39,638 nt of DNA from Pseudorhodoplanes sinuspersici. Lineage in GTDB: Bacteria > Pseudomonadota > Alphaproteobacteria > Rhizobiales > Xanthobacteraceae. Below, one piece after another: positions 19,153-27,825 of this stretch. The notes under the pieces are model-generated. The model did not search any database. It was not told the DNA's origin and saw only the letters and a list, made by a program, of their open reading frames with translations. The stretch's first letter is position 1. The number at the start of each line of letters is the position of its first letter. Made by a program: the position numbers and the translations under genes. Where the stretch lies: the NCBI GenBank assembly GCA_945878025.1, contig CAMDXM010000006.1:1-39638 (forward strand), read 5' to 3'.

Positions 19153-20313
19153 TCAGATTCCCATGCGCTCGCTGGCCATATATCCGGCCAGCAATGCGAG
19201 GCCAAAGACCAGCACAAGCGCGGCGGCGCCGACTTCGATGCCGCGCATGATCAGTTCGCCGCCGCCCGAGCGCGATGCGGCGAAGCGGCGCGCGAATCCT
19301 TGCGCGTGAACGGCGAGCGTCGCGAGCGTCGCCACCGTGATCGCGGTGCCAAGCCCCATGATGAAGGTCGCGGCGACGCCGCCCCAGAACAGGCCCTGCG
19401 CCAGCGTGTACACGAGAATGAGGATCGCGCCCGAACACGGCCGCAAGCCCACCGCGAAAATCGCAGTCAGGCCCCGTTTCCAGCCGCCGGCGCCGCCGAG
19501 CTCGGACGGTTCGGGGCCATGCGAATGTCCGCAATGCTCGTCGTGAACATGGCCCTCGTCATGCGAATGATCATCGCGATGGCTCGCATGCGCGTGAGAA
19601 TGCGAGTGACTATGAGCGTGATCGTGGCCGGCATGCGCATGAGAATGGGCATGAGCGTGTGCCTGACCATGCGAATGATCGTGTCCATCGCCTGCGCCTC
19701 GCAGCGCCGCGATAAAGCCCCGCCCCTTCGTCCATAACAATCGCGCGCCCAGAAGCGCGATCAGCGAATAACTGACAACCTCGATATACCAGACGGTGTT
19801 ATCCATCATCCTCTTGGTCGCGCCGAGCAAAGCCGCCGCGATGCCAACGATCAATACGGCGACCAGCGCCTGCAGAAAAGCGGATGCAAACGAGAGAACG
19901 ATTCCACGGCGCCAGGTTTCGTCATTGGCGACGAGATAGGACGAGATCACCGCCTTGCCGTGGCCGGGACCCGCGGCGTGAAAAATTCCATATGCGAATG
20001 CGAGGCCGAACAAGGCGTAGAGCGCGGTGTCGTCGGTCTTCGCCGCGCGGATGCTTCCGGACATGGCGCGATAATATTCGGCCTGTTTCGCCAGTAGCCA
20101 ATTTGCAAATTCGACCCACTTGGCGAGCAGCCAAGCGAAGATGTTGTCGGGCGGCACAGTCACGTCGCCCGGGATGGCTGGTATTTGCGGGCGCGGCGCG
20201 CCGAACGGGCCGGTTTGCGCCAGCGCGTCGTTGAGAACGCCGGAGACGATCAGCACGCACATCGCGCCGGCCCCGATGAGGAGCCATAGCGCCGCGCATT
20301 TTTTTACGGACAT
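19153..20313 (-). CDS. NicO/RcnA-type nickel/cobalt exporter with large His-rich loop
   Basis: HAAGPGHGKAVISSYLVA motif, GLRPCSGAILILVYTLAQGLFWGG motif, His-rich insert GHDHSHGQAHAHAHSHAHAGHDHAHSHSH. Start MSVKKCAALW at 20313 preferred over 20442. Confidence 0.92.
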   Translation of the reverse strand: MSVKKCAALWLLIGAGAMCVLIVSGVLNDALAQTGPFGAPRPQIPAIPGDVTVPPDNIFAWLLAKWVEFANWLLAKQAEYYRAMSGSIRAAKTDDTALYALFGLAFAYGIFHAAGPGHGKAVISSYLVANDETWRRGIVLSFASAFLQALVAVLIVGIAAALLGATKRMMDNTVWYIEVVSYSLIALLGARLLWTKGRGFIAALRGAGDGHDHSHGQAHAHAHSHAHAGHDHAHSHSHSHAHASHRDDHSHDEGHVHDEHCGHSHGPEPSELGGAGGWKRGLTAIFAVGLRPCSGAILILVYTLAQGLFWGGVAATFIMGLGTAITVATLATLAVHAQGFARRFAASRSGGGELIMRGIEVGAAALVLVFGLALLAGYMASERMGI

Positions 20314-20966
20314 TTGACGGCGATCTTGTTGGCGTAGAGCGCGCCGATCTTGCTGCTGTCGGGATTGCTGCTGAAGAAGGACTCGCTTAACCGTTTGCCT
20401 TGCGGCGTCGTGTCGCCGGGCTTGCTCACATCGAGCTTGCACTGCCCGGGCGTTCCCGCGAGCTTCACCGGATCCTTGTCCTTGTCGTCGAAGCTGAAGT
20501 CGATGAAATAGGACGGATCGTAGATCTCAAAAGCGATCGCCTGCGCCTTGGCCGGAGATTTCACCGGCAGCGTGAAATGCAAGGTGAGAACCGAATCCTT
20601 GAATTCGAGCCAGTAATCCTTCGCACCGTCGAATTCGATCTTCTTTTCGTTCACCCGGGCTTCGGTGAAATAATCGTATTCCTTCAGCGAGGTGATATTC
20701 ACTTCGGCGAGCGGCGCCAGTTCCTCGCGCGTGAATACGCCCTTGTCCTTGCTGTCCAGCCCCTGCAGCGCATAGGTCGAGAACATGTCGTCGAAGGTCC
20801 AGGCATGACGGACGGCGGCGACCGCGCCGTCGGCGCCGTACACGATCTCGCTTTTCATGGTGACGAAGACATGCGGATGCGCGAAAGCCGGAATCGCCGA
20901 CGCGGCGATCCAGGCGGCGGATGCGAAGAGAAGCCGTGAGAGTCGAATTGTCATGAAAGACCGCAT
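20304..20966 (-). CDS. DUF1007 family secreted protein associated with the NicO exporter
   Basis: Signal peptide then AHPHVFVTMKSEIVYGADGAVAAVRHAWTFDDMFSTYALQGLD, typical of DUF1007; overlaps the exporter start. Confidence 0.88.
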   Translation of the reverse strand: MRSFMTIRLSRLLFASAAWIAASAIPAFAHPHVFVTMKSEIVYGADGAVAAVRHAWTFDDMFSTYALQGLDSKDKGVFTREELAPLAEVNITSLKEYDYFTEARVNEKKIEFDGAKDYWLEFKDSVLTLHFTLPVKSPAKAQAIAFEIYDPSYFIDFSFDDKDKDPVKLAGTPGQCKLDVSKPGDTTPQGKRLSESFFSSNPDSSKIGALYANKIAVKCP

Positions 20967-21018
20967 GGCACCTAGCCCCAATCTAGCATGGAGTACGGCG
21001 GAATGGAGGCGGGACGTA

Positions 21019-22623
21019 TCACACACCGGCGGCGCCGGCATCCGCCCGCGGGTCGTGCGCGCCTTCGAATGTACGGTCGGGATGCATGACCACCGCCCCG
21101 GCATGGCCCATCGTGTCGGAATAGGGTTCCGCAATGACGTCGACATCGTGTCCGGCATCGATCAGCCGGTCAATGACATGGCCGTCGAACCGAGACTCAA
21201 GTCGCAGGTTGGTGTGCGACGATCCCCAGGTCTTGCCGAGCAGCCAGCGCGGCCGGTCGATCGCCTCCGCCAGCGTCTGGCCGAACAGCGCATAGCGCGT
21301 AAACAGCATCGCCTGCGTCTGCGGCTGGCCGTCGCCGCCCATGGTGCCATAGGCCATCACCCGCCCGTCCTTGAGCACCGCGAGTGCGGGATTGAGCGTA
21401 TGGAACGGCAGCCGTCCCGGTTCGAGCGGATTGGCTGAATTCTTTTCGAGCGAGAAGCTGGCGCCGCGATTCTGCATCAGGAGGCCCGTGCGCGGCAGCA
21501 CGCAGCCGGAGCCGAATTCCCAGAAGATCGACTGGATATAGGACACCACAAGGCCGCTTCGATCCGCCGCCCCCATCCAGATCGTGTCGCCCTTGTCCCA
21601 TTGCGAGGGCCAGGGCGCGGCCTTTTTGGCGTCGATCTTCGCGGCTTCGCCGTCGAGAAACTTTGCGTCGAGAAATCGCGCGAGCGGCTCGTCGATCTGC
21701 TTCGGATCGGTCACGAAACGATCGCGCACGCGAAACGCTCGCTTGGTGGATTCGACAAGGCCGTGGACGAAATCGAAATCTTCCGCCTCCGCGACTCTCA
21801 GCCGGTCGAACAGCGCCAGGATCATGAGTGATGCCAGCCCTTGCGTCGGCGGCGGCGAATTATAAAGCGTGCCGGCGCCGATCCCGGCCGATAAGGGTTC
21901 CGCGGCATAGGCCTTGAATTTCTCAAGGTCCGTGCGCGTCACCGGACTGCCGATCTTTTCCAGATCGGTGCCGATCTCGCGCGCGACATCGCCGCGATAG
22001 AAATCCTCAAGCCCCGCCTTTGCGAGATGATCGAGCGTCGCGGCGAAGGCGCCTTGCATCATCGTGATGCCCTGCTTGGGCGGTTTGCCGTCGATCAGGA
22101 AGGTGAGCGCGAAGCCCGGCACATTCGTCATCTCCGGCAGCTTCTCTTCCGTCAGCCGCGCCTGGCTGCGCGTGACGGTGTAACCCGTGCGCGCCGACGC
22201 GATCGCGGCGCCGAGCAGAAGATCGAGCGGCATTTTTCCGCCATGCGCTTTGGCGAGTTCGAGTGCCAGCATCCAGCCGCCGACCGCGCCCGGCACCGTG
22301 AGCGCGGCATGCGGACCGCGCGACGGAATTTCGTCATGCCCGGCCTCGCGATAGAAGTCCCGCGTCGCCTTCGCGCCAGCCGGTCCGCCCGCCATCAATG
22401 CGCGCACGCGGCCGGAAGGTTCGCGCACCAGCCAGAAGCCGTCGCCGCCGGCGTGGTTCATGTGCGGATAGACGGCGGCGATCGAGGCCGCCATCGCGAC
22501 CATCGCTTCGAGCGCGTTGCCGCCCTCGGCGAGGATCGCGCGCCCGGCTTCGGCGGCGGCATGATGGGGAGCCGCGGCGACGCCGCGGCGATGTCCGGCG
22601 GTGTGGAGATTCATTCGACGCAA
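21019..22623 (-). CDS. ggt: gamma-glutamyltransferase family protein
   Basis: 534 aa; GGDGFWLVREPSG, NSPPPTQGLASLMIL, AYGTMGGDGQPQTQAMLFTRYA. Confidence 0.9.
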   Translation of the reverse strand: MRRMNLHTAGHRRGVAAAPHHAAAEAGRAILAEGGNALEAMVAMAASIAAVYPHMNHAGGDGFWLVREPSGRVRALMAGGPAGAKATRDFYREAGHDEIPSRGPHAALTVPGAVGGWMLALELAKAHGGKMPLDLLLGAAIASARTGYTVTRSQARLTEEKLPEMTNVPGFALTFLIDGKPPKQGITMMQGAFAATLDHLAKAGLEDFYRGDVAREIGTDLEKIGSPVTRTDLEKFKAYAAEPLSAGIGAGTLYNSPPPTQGLASLMILALFDRLRVAEAEDFDFVHGLVESTKRAFRVRDRFVTDPKQIDEPLARFLDAKFLDGEAAKIDAKKAAPWPSQWDKGDTIWMGAADRSGLVVSYIQSIFWEFGSGCVLPRTGLLMQNRGASFSLEKNSANPLEPGRLPFHTLNPALAVLKDGRVMAYGTMGGDGQPQTQAMLFTRYALFGQTLAEAIDRPRWLLGKTWGSSHTNLRLESRFDGHVIDRLIDAGHDVDVIAEPYSDTMGHAGAVVMHPDRTFEGAHDPRADAGAAGV

Positions 22624-22629
22624 TCGGCG

Positions 22630-24717
22630 TTAAGCCTCTCCCGCCGGCGCCAGATCCGCGAGGCCGCGCCGCGCCAGCAGCGCGTCGGGCGTCGGCAGCC
22701 GGCCGCGGAAGGCGATATAGAGCGTCTCGGGATCGCGCGAGCCGCCGGCGGAATAAACATGATCGCGCAATTTGCGCGCTGTCGCAGGATCGAAAATATC
22801 GCCGGTCTCTTCGAAGGCGCGGAACGCGTCGGCGTCGAGCACCTCCGACCACATATAGCTGTAATAGGCCGCCGCGTAGCCGCCGCCGGAAAAGACATGC
22901 CCGAAATGCGGCGGACGGTGGCGCATCACGATTTCATCCGGCATGCCGATGCGCGCCATTTCCTGTTTCTCGAAGGCGGTGACGTCGAGATTGTCGGCGG
23001 AGGCGAGCGAATGAAATTCGAGATCCATCAGCGCGGACGCGACATATTCCACCGTGGCCCAGCCCTGATTGAAATTGCGCGCCTTGAGCAGCCGCTTGAG
23101 CATCTCTTCCGGCATCGGCTCACCGGTTTTGTAATGCAAGGCAAAGCGCCGCAGCACTTCCGGCCGCTCGAACCAATGCTCGTAGAGCTGCGAGGGCAGT
23201 TCGACCCAATCGGTCAGCACATTCGTGCCCGACACCATCGGATAGGTCACGTCCGACAGCAGCGCGTGCAGCCCGTGGCCGAATTCATGAAACAGCGTGC
23301 GCGCGTCGTCGTAGCTGAGCAGATCGGGGCCGTCCGCCTTGTTGAAATTCATCACATTGATGACAAGCGGGCGGACATCGCCGGTGAGCTTCTCCTGGTC
23401 GCGCAAGGTCGTCATCCAGGCGCCTGAATGCTTGGAGGGCCGCGCGAAATAATCGCCGAAGAACAGGCCGGCATGACGGCCGTCGGGGCCCTTGACCTCG
23501 AACACCCGCACATCGGGATGCCAGGTCGCGATGCCTTCGCGCCGCTCGAACGACAGCCCGAACAGCCGATGCGCGGTGTCAAAGGCGGCCTCGATCACCT
23601 TGTCGAGCTGCAGATAGGGCTTCACGGAAGCCTCGTCGAGATCGTGCATCCGCTTGCGCAGCTTGTCGGCGTAATAGCGCCAGTCCCAGGGCGCGAGCGG
23701 GAAATTGCCGCCTTCGTCCTGCGCGAGCTTCTGCAGCGCGTCGCGGTCGGCGAGCGCGCTCGCGCGCGCCCGGGTCCAGACCTGGTCGAGCAGGCCGCGC
23801 ACGGCCCGCGGCGTTTTCGACATCGAATCGTCGAGCCGGAATTGCGCGAAGCTCTCATAACCGAGAAGCTTCGCCCGCTCGGCGCGCAATTTCACGATTT
23901 CGGCAATGATCGCCTTGTTGTCGGAGGCCCCGCCCTCGTCGCCGCGGGCGATAAAGGCGCGGAACACCTTTTCGCGCAGATCCCGCCGGGATGAGAATTG
24001 CAGGAACGGTTCCACGCTCGACCGCGAGAGCGTGATGACGGCCTTGCCGGGCATGCCGCGCTCTTCGGCCGCGTTGCGCGCCGCGGCGCGGGCAAAATCG
24101 GGCAGACCCGCGAGATCGGCCTCGCCTTCCAGCACCAGCGTGTAATCGCGCTCGTCGGCGATGATGTTCTGGCTGAAGGACGTGCCGAGAGTGGCCAGTC
24201 TTTCGCTGATGGCGGCAAGGCGCGAACGGGCGGCTTCGGAGAGATGCGCGCCGGCGCGGCGGAAGGCCACGTGATAGCGCTCCAGCACGCGGGCCTGTTC
24301 GGGCGTCAGATCGAGGGCGGCGCGGCGGCGGTAAAGGGCGTCCACCCGGCCAAACAGGGTTGTATCGAGATAGATGCGGCTGAAATGGGCGGCGAGCTTG
24401 GGCGAGATGTCGCGCTCGATCTCCTCGATCGCGTCGTCCGTGTTGGCGCCGGCGAGAGCGTGAAAAACATCGGACACCCGCCCGAGCGCGCGGCCGGCGC
24501 GCTCCAGCGCCTCGATCGTATTGGCGAAATCCGGCTCTTGCCGGTTGGCGGTAATCGCCGCGATCTCGGCCAAATGCTCGGCCAAAGCCGTCTCGAAGGC
24601 CGGCTGAAATTGCGCCGCTTCGATCCTCTCGAATGGCGGCGTGCCGAACGGCCGAGCCGACCAGTCCTCCAGCAGCGGATTTGAGGCAATCGTCGAAGAG
24701 GGCGCGGCTTGGTTCAT
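22630..24717 (-). CDS. M3 family metallopeptidase (oligopeptidase A / peptidyl-dipeptidase-like)
   Basis: 695 aa; zinc motif LFHEFGHGLHALLSDVTYPMVSGTNV, GGYAAAYYSYMWSEVLDADAF. Confidence 0.95.
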   Translation of the reverse strand: MNQAAPSSTIASNPLLEDWSARPFGTPPFERIEAAQFQPAFETALAEHLAEIAAITANRQEPDFANTIEALERAGRALGRVSDVFHALAGANTDDAIEEIERDISPKLAAHFSRIYLDTTLFGRVDALYRRRAALDLTPEQARVLERYHVAFRRAGAHLSEAARSRLAAISERLATLGTSFSQNIIADERDYTLVLEGEADLAGLPDFARAAARNAAEERGMPGKAVITLSRSSVEPFLQFSSRRDLREKVFRAFIARGDEGGASDNKAIIAEIVKLRAERAKLLGYESFAQFRLDDSMSKTPRAVRGLLDQVWTRARASALADRDALQKLAQDEGGNFPLAPWDWRYYADKLRKRMHDLDEASVKPYLQLDKVIEAAFDTAHRLFGLSFERREGIATWHPDVRVFEVKGPDGRHAGLFFGDYFARPSKHSGAWMTTLRDQEKLTGDVRPLVINVMNFNKADGPDLLSYDDARTLFHEFGHGLHALLSDVTYPMVSGTNVLTDWVELPSQLYEHWFERPEVLRRFALHYKTGEPMPEEMLKRLLKARNFNQGWATVEYVASALMDLEFHSLASADNLDVTAFEKQEMARIGMPDEIVMRHRPPHFGHVFSGGGYAAAYYSYMWSEVLDADAFRAFEETGDIFDPATARKLRDHVYSAGGSRDPETLYIAFRGRLPTPDALLARRGLADLAPAGEA

Positions 24718-24853
24718 GTTGGGACCGGTTTCGAAGCTCGAAGGATGGGAGAGATTTCAGGAAAATGGGGCTTTTTCGGCACAAATCCAGACTTGATTGC
24801 GAAGGCGCTTTCGGGGAGATTGCCCCGCGATCCGCAACGGAACCATAGGCTTC

Positions 24854-25102
24854 ATGGCACAAGACACCGGCTCCGGCCGCAAGATCAACTGGCAGAATAC
24901 GATGACGGTGGTCAGCGCCGCGATCCTGATCGGCGCCGAGGTGTTCGGCGCCGCCTTTGCTGGAAGCTGGGCCATCGCCAACCTCCTGGGCATCGGCGAC
25001 GTCTGGGCGCGCGTGCTCGACGTGTTCTTCCTTGTCTGCGGCGCCGTCATCATGTGGCAATTCATCCGCTCGGCGAAAAAGATCGAGCCGTTCCGCACCT
25101 AA
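24854..25102 (+). CDS. small conserved-looking membrane protein, two TM segments
   Basis: 82 aa MAQDTGSGRKINWQNTMTVVSAAILIGAEVFGAAFAGSWAIANLLGIGDVWARVLDVFFLVCGAVIMWQFIRSAKKIEPFRT; two hydrophobic segments; divergent from the peptidase gene. Confidence 0.7.
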   Translation: MAQDTGSGRKINWQNTMTVVSAAILIGAEVFGAAFAGSWAIANLLGIGDVWARVLDVFFLVCGAVIMWQFIRSAKKIEPFRT

Positions 25103-25130
25103 CTGCGCCTCGCCTTCGCCAAAAATGGGT

Positions 25131-25275
25131 GTCATGGCCGGGCTTGTCCCGGCCATTGTTGTCATCGCCCCTCATGGTGAGGAGCGGCGAAGCCGCGTCT
25201 CGAACCATGAGCCCCCAAATGAGGCCGCCTGCATCTTTCGAGACGGCGCTTCGCGCCTCCTCAGGATGAGGCGGA
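25131..25275. repeat. composite: partial family 1 repeat followed by family 2 inverted pair
   Basis: gtcatggccgggcttgtcccggccat then ctcatggtgaggagcggcgaagccgcgtctcgaaccatgag ... catctttcgagacggcgcttcgcgcctcctcaggatgag. Confidence 0.85.
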
Positions 25276-25399
25276 GTGAGAGCTGCGCTCGAAAGGCAAC
25301 CAACTTCACGCCGCGCGACATCCGTTAAGAAAAAGTTGCCGCCGCATTCTCCACCGCGCGGGCCAAAAAAGCTTGCGCGCGGGGGACGGATGCACTATT

Positions 25400-25805
25400 T
25401 CCAGTTTGCCCAAATTCGCACGTGCCTGTGGCCGCGTGTCGATCGGTGGGGTTCGGACAAGAGGCCGAGCAGCCGCCTACGGAAGAGAGGGTTCTCTTCC
25501 TTGCTAGGTGTCCAGAGATGGACGCCGATGTGATCGGCAGCCGGGAGCGAAACCGGCGTACCCCGCTCTCAACGGGGGACGTGGCTTAAAGCAACGACGG
25601 AGCGGGCCTCTTTGGTAACACCGGCGCCAATGCCGGGAGACTGAACAGGCTTGTCCTTCTTTGCCGGCCGTGCGGAACGGGGTCATCCCTCATCCGGACC
25701 AAGGCAGTTTCATCGAGTGGTTGCTCGCGCGGCGCGTTTTCGCCGCAACAGGCCGCCACTCCTGGTTCAATTGCCGCGCTGCCGCGGATCAGGGGAGACG
25801 CTCTA
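25400..25805 (+). ncRNA. long structured 5' leader of the ornithine decarboxylase gene, candidate speF-type alphaproteobacterial leader RNA
   Basis: Consecutive hairpins visible: GGAAGAGA/TCTCTTCC (25481-25500), GTCC/GGAC (25510-25523), GCCGAT/ATCGGC (25524-25538), GCCGG/CCGGC (25540-25557), CCCCG/CGGGG (25561-25577). Position directly upstream of a speF-type decarboxylase fits the published speF motif; boundaries approximate. Confidence 0.6.
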
Positions 25806-26936
25806 ATGACCGAGCGCATTCGCCAGTTTCTGAAAGATCGCAAGGACGACGGCCCGTGCCTCGTCCTCGACCTCGATGTCGTGCGCGAGAACTACACCGC
25901 CTTCTCGAAGGCGCTCGCGGACACGCGCGTGTTCTATGCCGTGAAGGCCAATCCCGCGCCGGAGATCCTGAAGGTTCTCGCCGAGATGGGCTCGTCCTTC
26001 GACGTCGCCTCGATCACGGAGACGCAGGCCGTGCTCGCCGCCGGCGCGACCGCGGACCGCATCTCCTATGGCAACACGATCAAGAAAGAGAGCGAGATCG
26101 CGACCGCGTTCAAGCTCGGCGTCACCATGTTCGCCGTCGATTGCGAGGCCGAGGTCGAGAAGATCGCCCGCGCCGCGCCCGGTTCGCGCGTGATCTGCCG
26201 CATCCATTGCGACGGCACCGGCTCGGAATGGCCGCTGTCGCGCAAATTCGGCTGCGAGCCGGATTACGCAACCGACATCCTCGAACTCGCGCATAAAAGC
26301 GGGCTCGTCCCCTATGGCATTTCGTTCCATGTCGGCTCGCAGCAGCACAATGTGGAAGCCTGGGACCGCGCGCTCGCGTCCACGGCGGCGATTTTCCGCT
26401 CCTGCGCGGAGCGCGGAATTTTCCTGTCGATGGTCAATCTCGGCGGCGGCTTCCCGGCGAAATATCTGCGCAAGACGCCGAAGCTCGAATCCTACGGCAA
26501 GGCGATCTTCCGCGCGCTGCGCCGGCATTTCGGCAACCGCATTCCGGAGACCATCATCGAGCCGGGCCGCGGACTTGTCGGCAATGCCGGCATCATCGAG
26601 GCCGAAGTGGTGCTGATCGCCAAGCGTTCGCCGGAAGACGAACTGCGCTGGGTCTATCTCGATATCGGCAAGTTCCATGGCCTCGCCGAGACCATCGATG
26701 AGTCGATCCGCTATCCGATCCGCACCAAGCGCGATCGCGACGAGATGGCGCCGTGCATTGTGGCGGGGCCGACCTGCGACTCGGTGGACGTTCTTTACGA
26801 AAAGAACCCCTACCCGCTGCCGGTCTCGCTCGCCATTGGCGACAAGGTGCTGATCGAGGCGACCGGCGCCTACACCACGACCTATTCGTCGGTCGGGTTC
26901 AACGGCTATCCGCCGCAGCGGCAGATCGTGATCTGA
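25806..26936 (+). CDS. PLP-dependent ornithine/lysine decarboxylase (group IV, alanine racemase fold)
   Basis: 376 aa; FYAVKANPAPEILKVLAEMGSSFDVAS, FHVGSQQHNVEAWDRAL, VAGPTCDSVDVLYEKNPYPLP; SD-like AGGGGAG upstream. Confidence 0.93.
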   Translation: MTERIRQFLKDRKDDGPCLVLDLDVVRENYTAFSKALADTRVFYAVKANPAPEILKVLAEMGSSFDVASITETQAVLAAGATADRISYGNTIKKESEIATAFKLGVTMFAVDCEAEVEKIARAAPGSRVICRIHCDGTGSEWPLSRKFGCEPDYATDILELAHKSGLVPYGISFHVGSQQHNVEAWDRALASTAAIFRSCAERGIFLSMVNLGGGFPAKYLRKTPKLESYGKAIFRALRRHFGNRIPETIIEPGRGLVGNAGIIEAEVVLIAKRSPEDELRWVYLDIGKFHGLAETIDESIRYPIRTKRDRDEMAPCIVAGPTCDSVDVLYEKNPYPLPVSLAIGDKVLIEATGAYTTTYSSVGFNGYPPQRQIVI

Positions 26937-26957
26937 GCGCTCTTTGGAGCGACAATG

Positions 26958-26990
26958 AAACGGGCGGCCGCAGGGCCGCCCGTTTTTGTT
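26958..26990 (+). terminator. Rho-independent terminator of the decarboxylase gene
   Basis: CGGGCGGCC-GCAG-GGCCGCCCG followed by TTTTTGTTT, 22 nt after the stop codon. Confidence 0.92.
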
Positions 26991-27012
26991 TGAAGGCGCA
27001 ATTTTCGTAGCC

Positions 27013-27099
27013 GTCATGGCCGGGCTCGTCCCGGCCATCCACGTCTTTCTTGTTTTGGCTAAGCAAGACGTGGATGGCCGCAACAAGTGCGGCCATGAC
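27013..27099. repeat. family 1 palindromic repeat, inverted pair
   Basis: gtcatggccgggctcgtcccggccatccacgtctt ... aagacgtggatggccgcaacaagtgcggccatgac. Confidence 0.9.
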
Positions 27100-27166
27100 G
27101 AAGCAAATTCATTGCGCATCATTCCGCTCCAAATTTTCAAACAGCCACGTCTCTTTCTTTGTGGCC

Positions 27167-27210
27167 GCATTTCCGGACGGCGAACCGGCTTCCACTTCGC
27201 CTGGAAATGC
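27167..27210. repeat. family 3 repeat (GAACCGG-containing, GCATTTCC/GGAAATGC ends)
   Basis: gcatttccggacggcgaaccggcttccacttcgcctggaaatgc; related sequence gcattttctgcggcgaaccggtttccact occurs at 39610-39638. Confidence 0.75.
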
Positions 27211-27673
27211 TCCGCTATTCTCGCTGACGGTTTCCCGCCGGAGTTTTCCGGTCGCCTCTCTCGATTTTCACTCCCTTCATAAGAGGGAGCGGAGCGCCGT
27301 AACGGCGCGTATTCATCAATCGCGTGCTTTTGCGAAAGCACGCAACCGGTCTTGCGATCGACCGGTTTCGCCTTACGGCGCTCCACTCGGCGTTATTAGA
27401 TGGTGGGACCCCTCTGCCCCGCCGAGGCGTCAGGCGGTGTTACCGGCCCTGACATCACCCGGCGGCGCGACGGAAGATTCCATCCGACGCTCCAATAGTG
27501 AGCGAGGAGGCCTTCTCCACACATCTCCCGGGGACAGGCTTGCGAAGCCTGCGCGCGGGGCGCCGTCCCCATTCACATCCAGTTTCGCCTGCAGGACGCC
27601 CCTCGGCGAATGGGGATGATTCGGAAGTTATAGCCAAAACAAAATTCAGTCAATAGATAAAATGAAAGCAAGA

Positions 27674-27775
27674 AAGACGTGGATGGCCGGAATAAATCCG
27701 GCCATGACGGCTGTCAGAGATGCGCACCATCTCCATCACCGTCATGGCCGGGCTTGGCCCGGCCATCCACGTCTT
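27674..27775. repeat. family 1 palindromic repeat, inverted pair
   Basis: aagacgtggatggccggaataaatccggccatgac ... gtcatggccgggcttggcccggccatccacgtctt. Confidence 0.9.
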
Positions 27776-27825
27776 GCTTTGAAATCATGCGTTTCTGCGG
27801 AACAGTTGCGGAAAAAGCACCATCC

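Noticed and set aside
25131-25275. Possible CRISPR-like array from clustered repeats
   Set aside because: Copies are inverted, variable in length and not regularly spaced; these are dispersed palindromic repeats.
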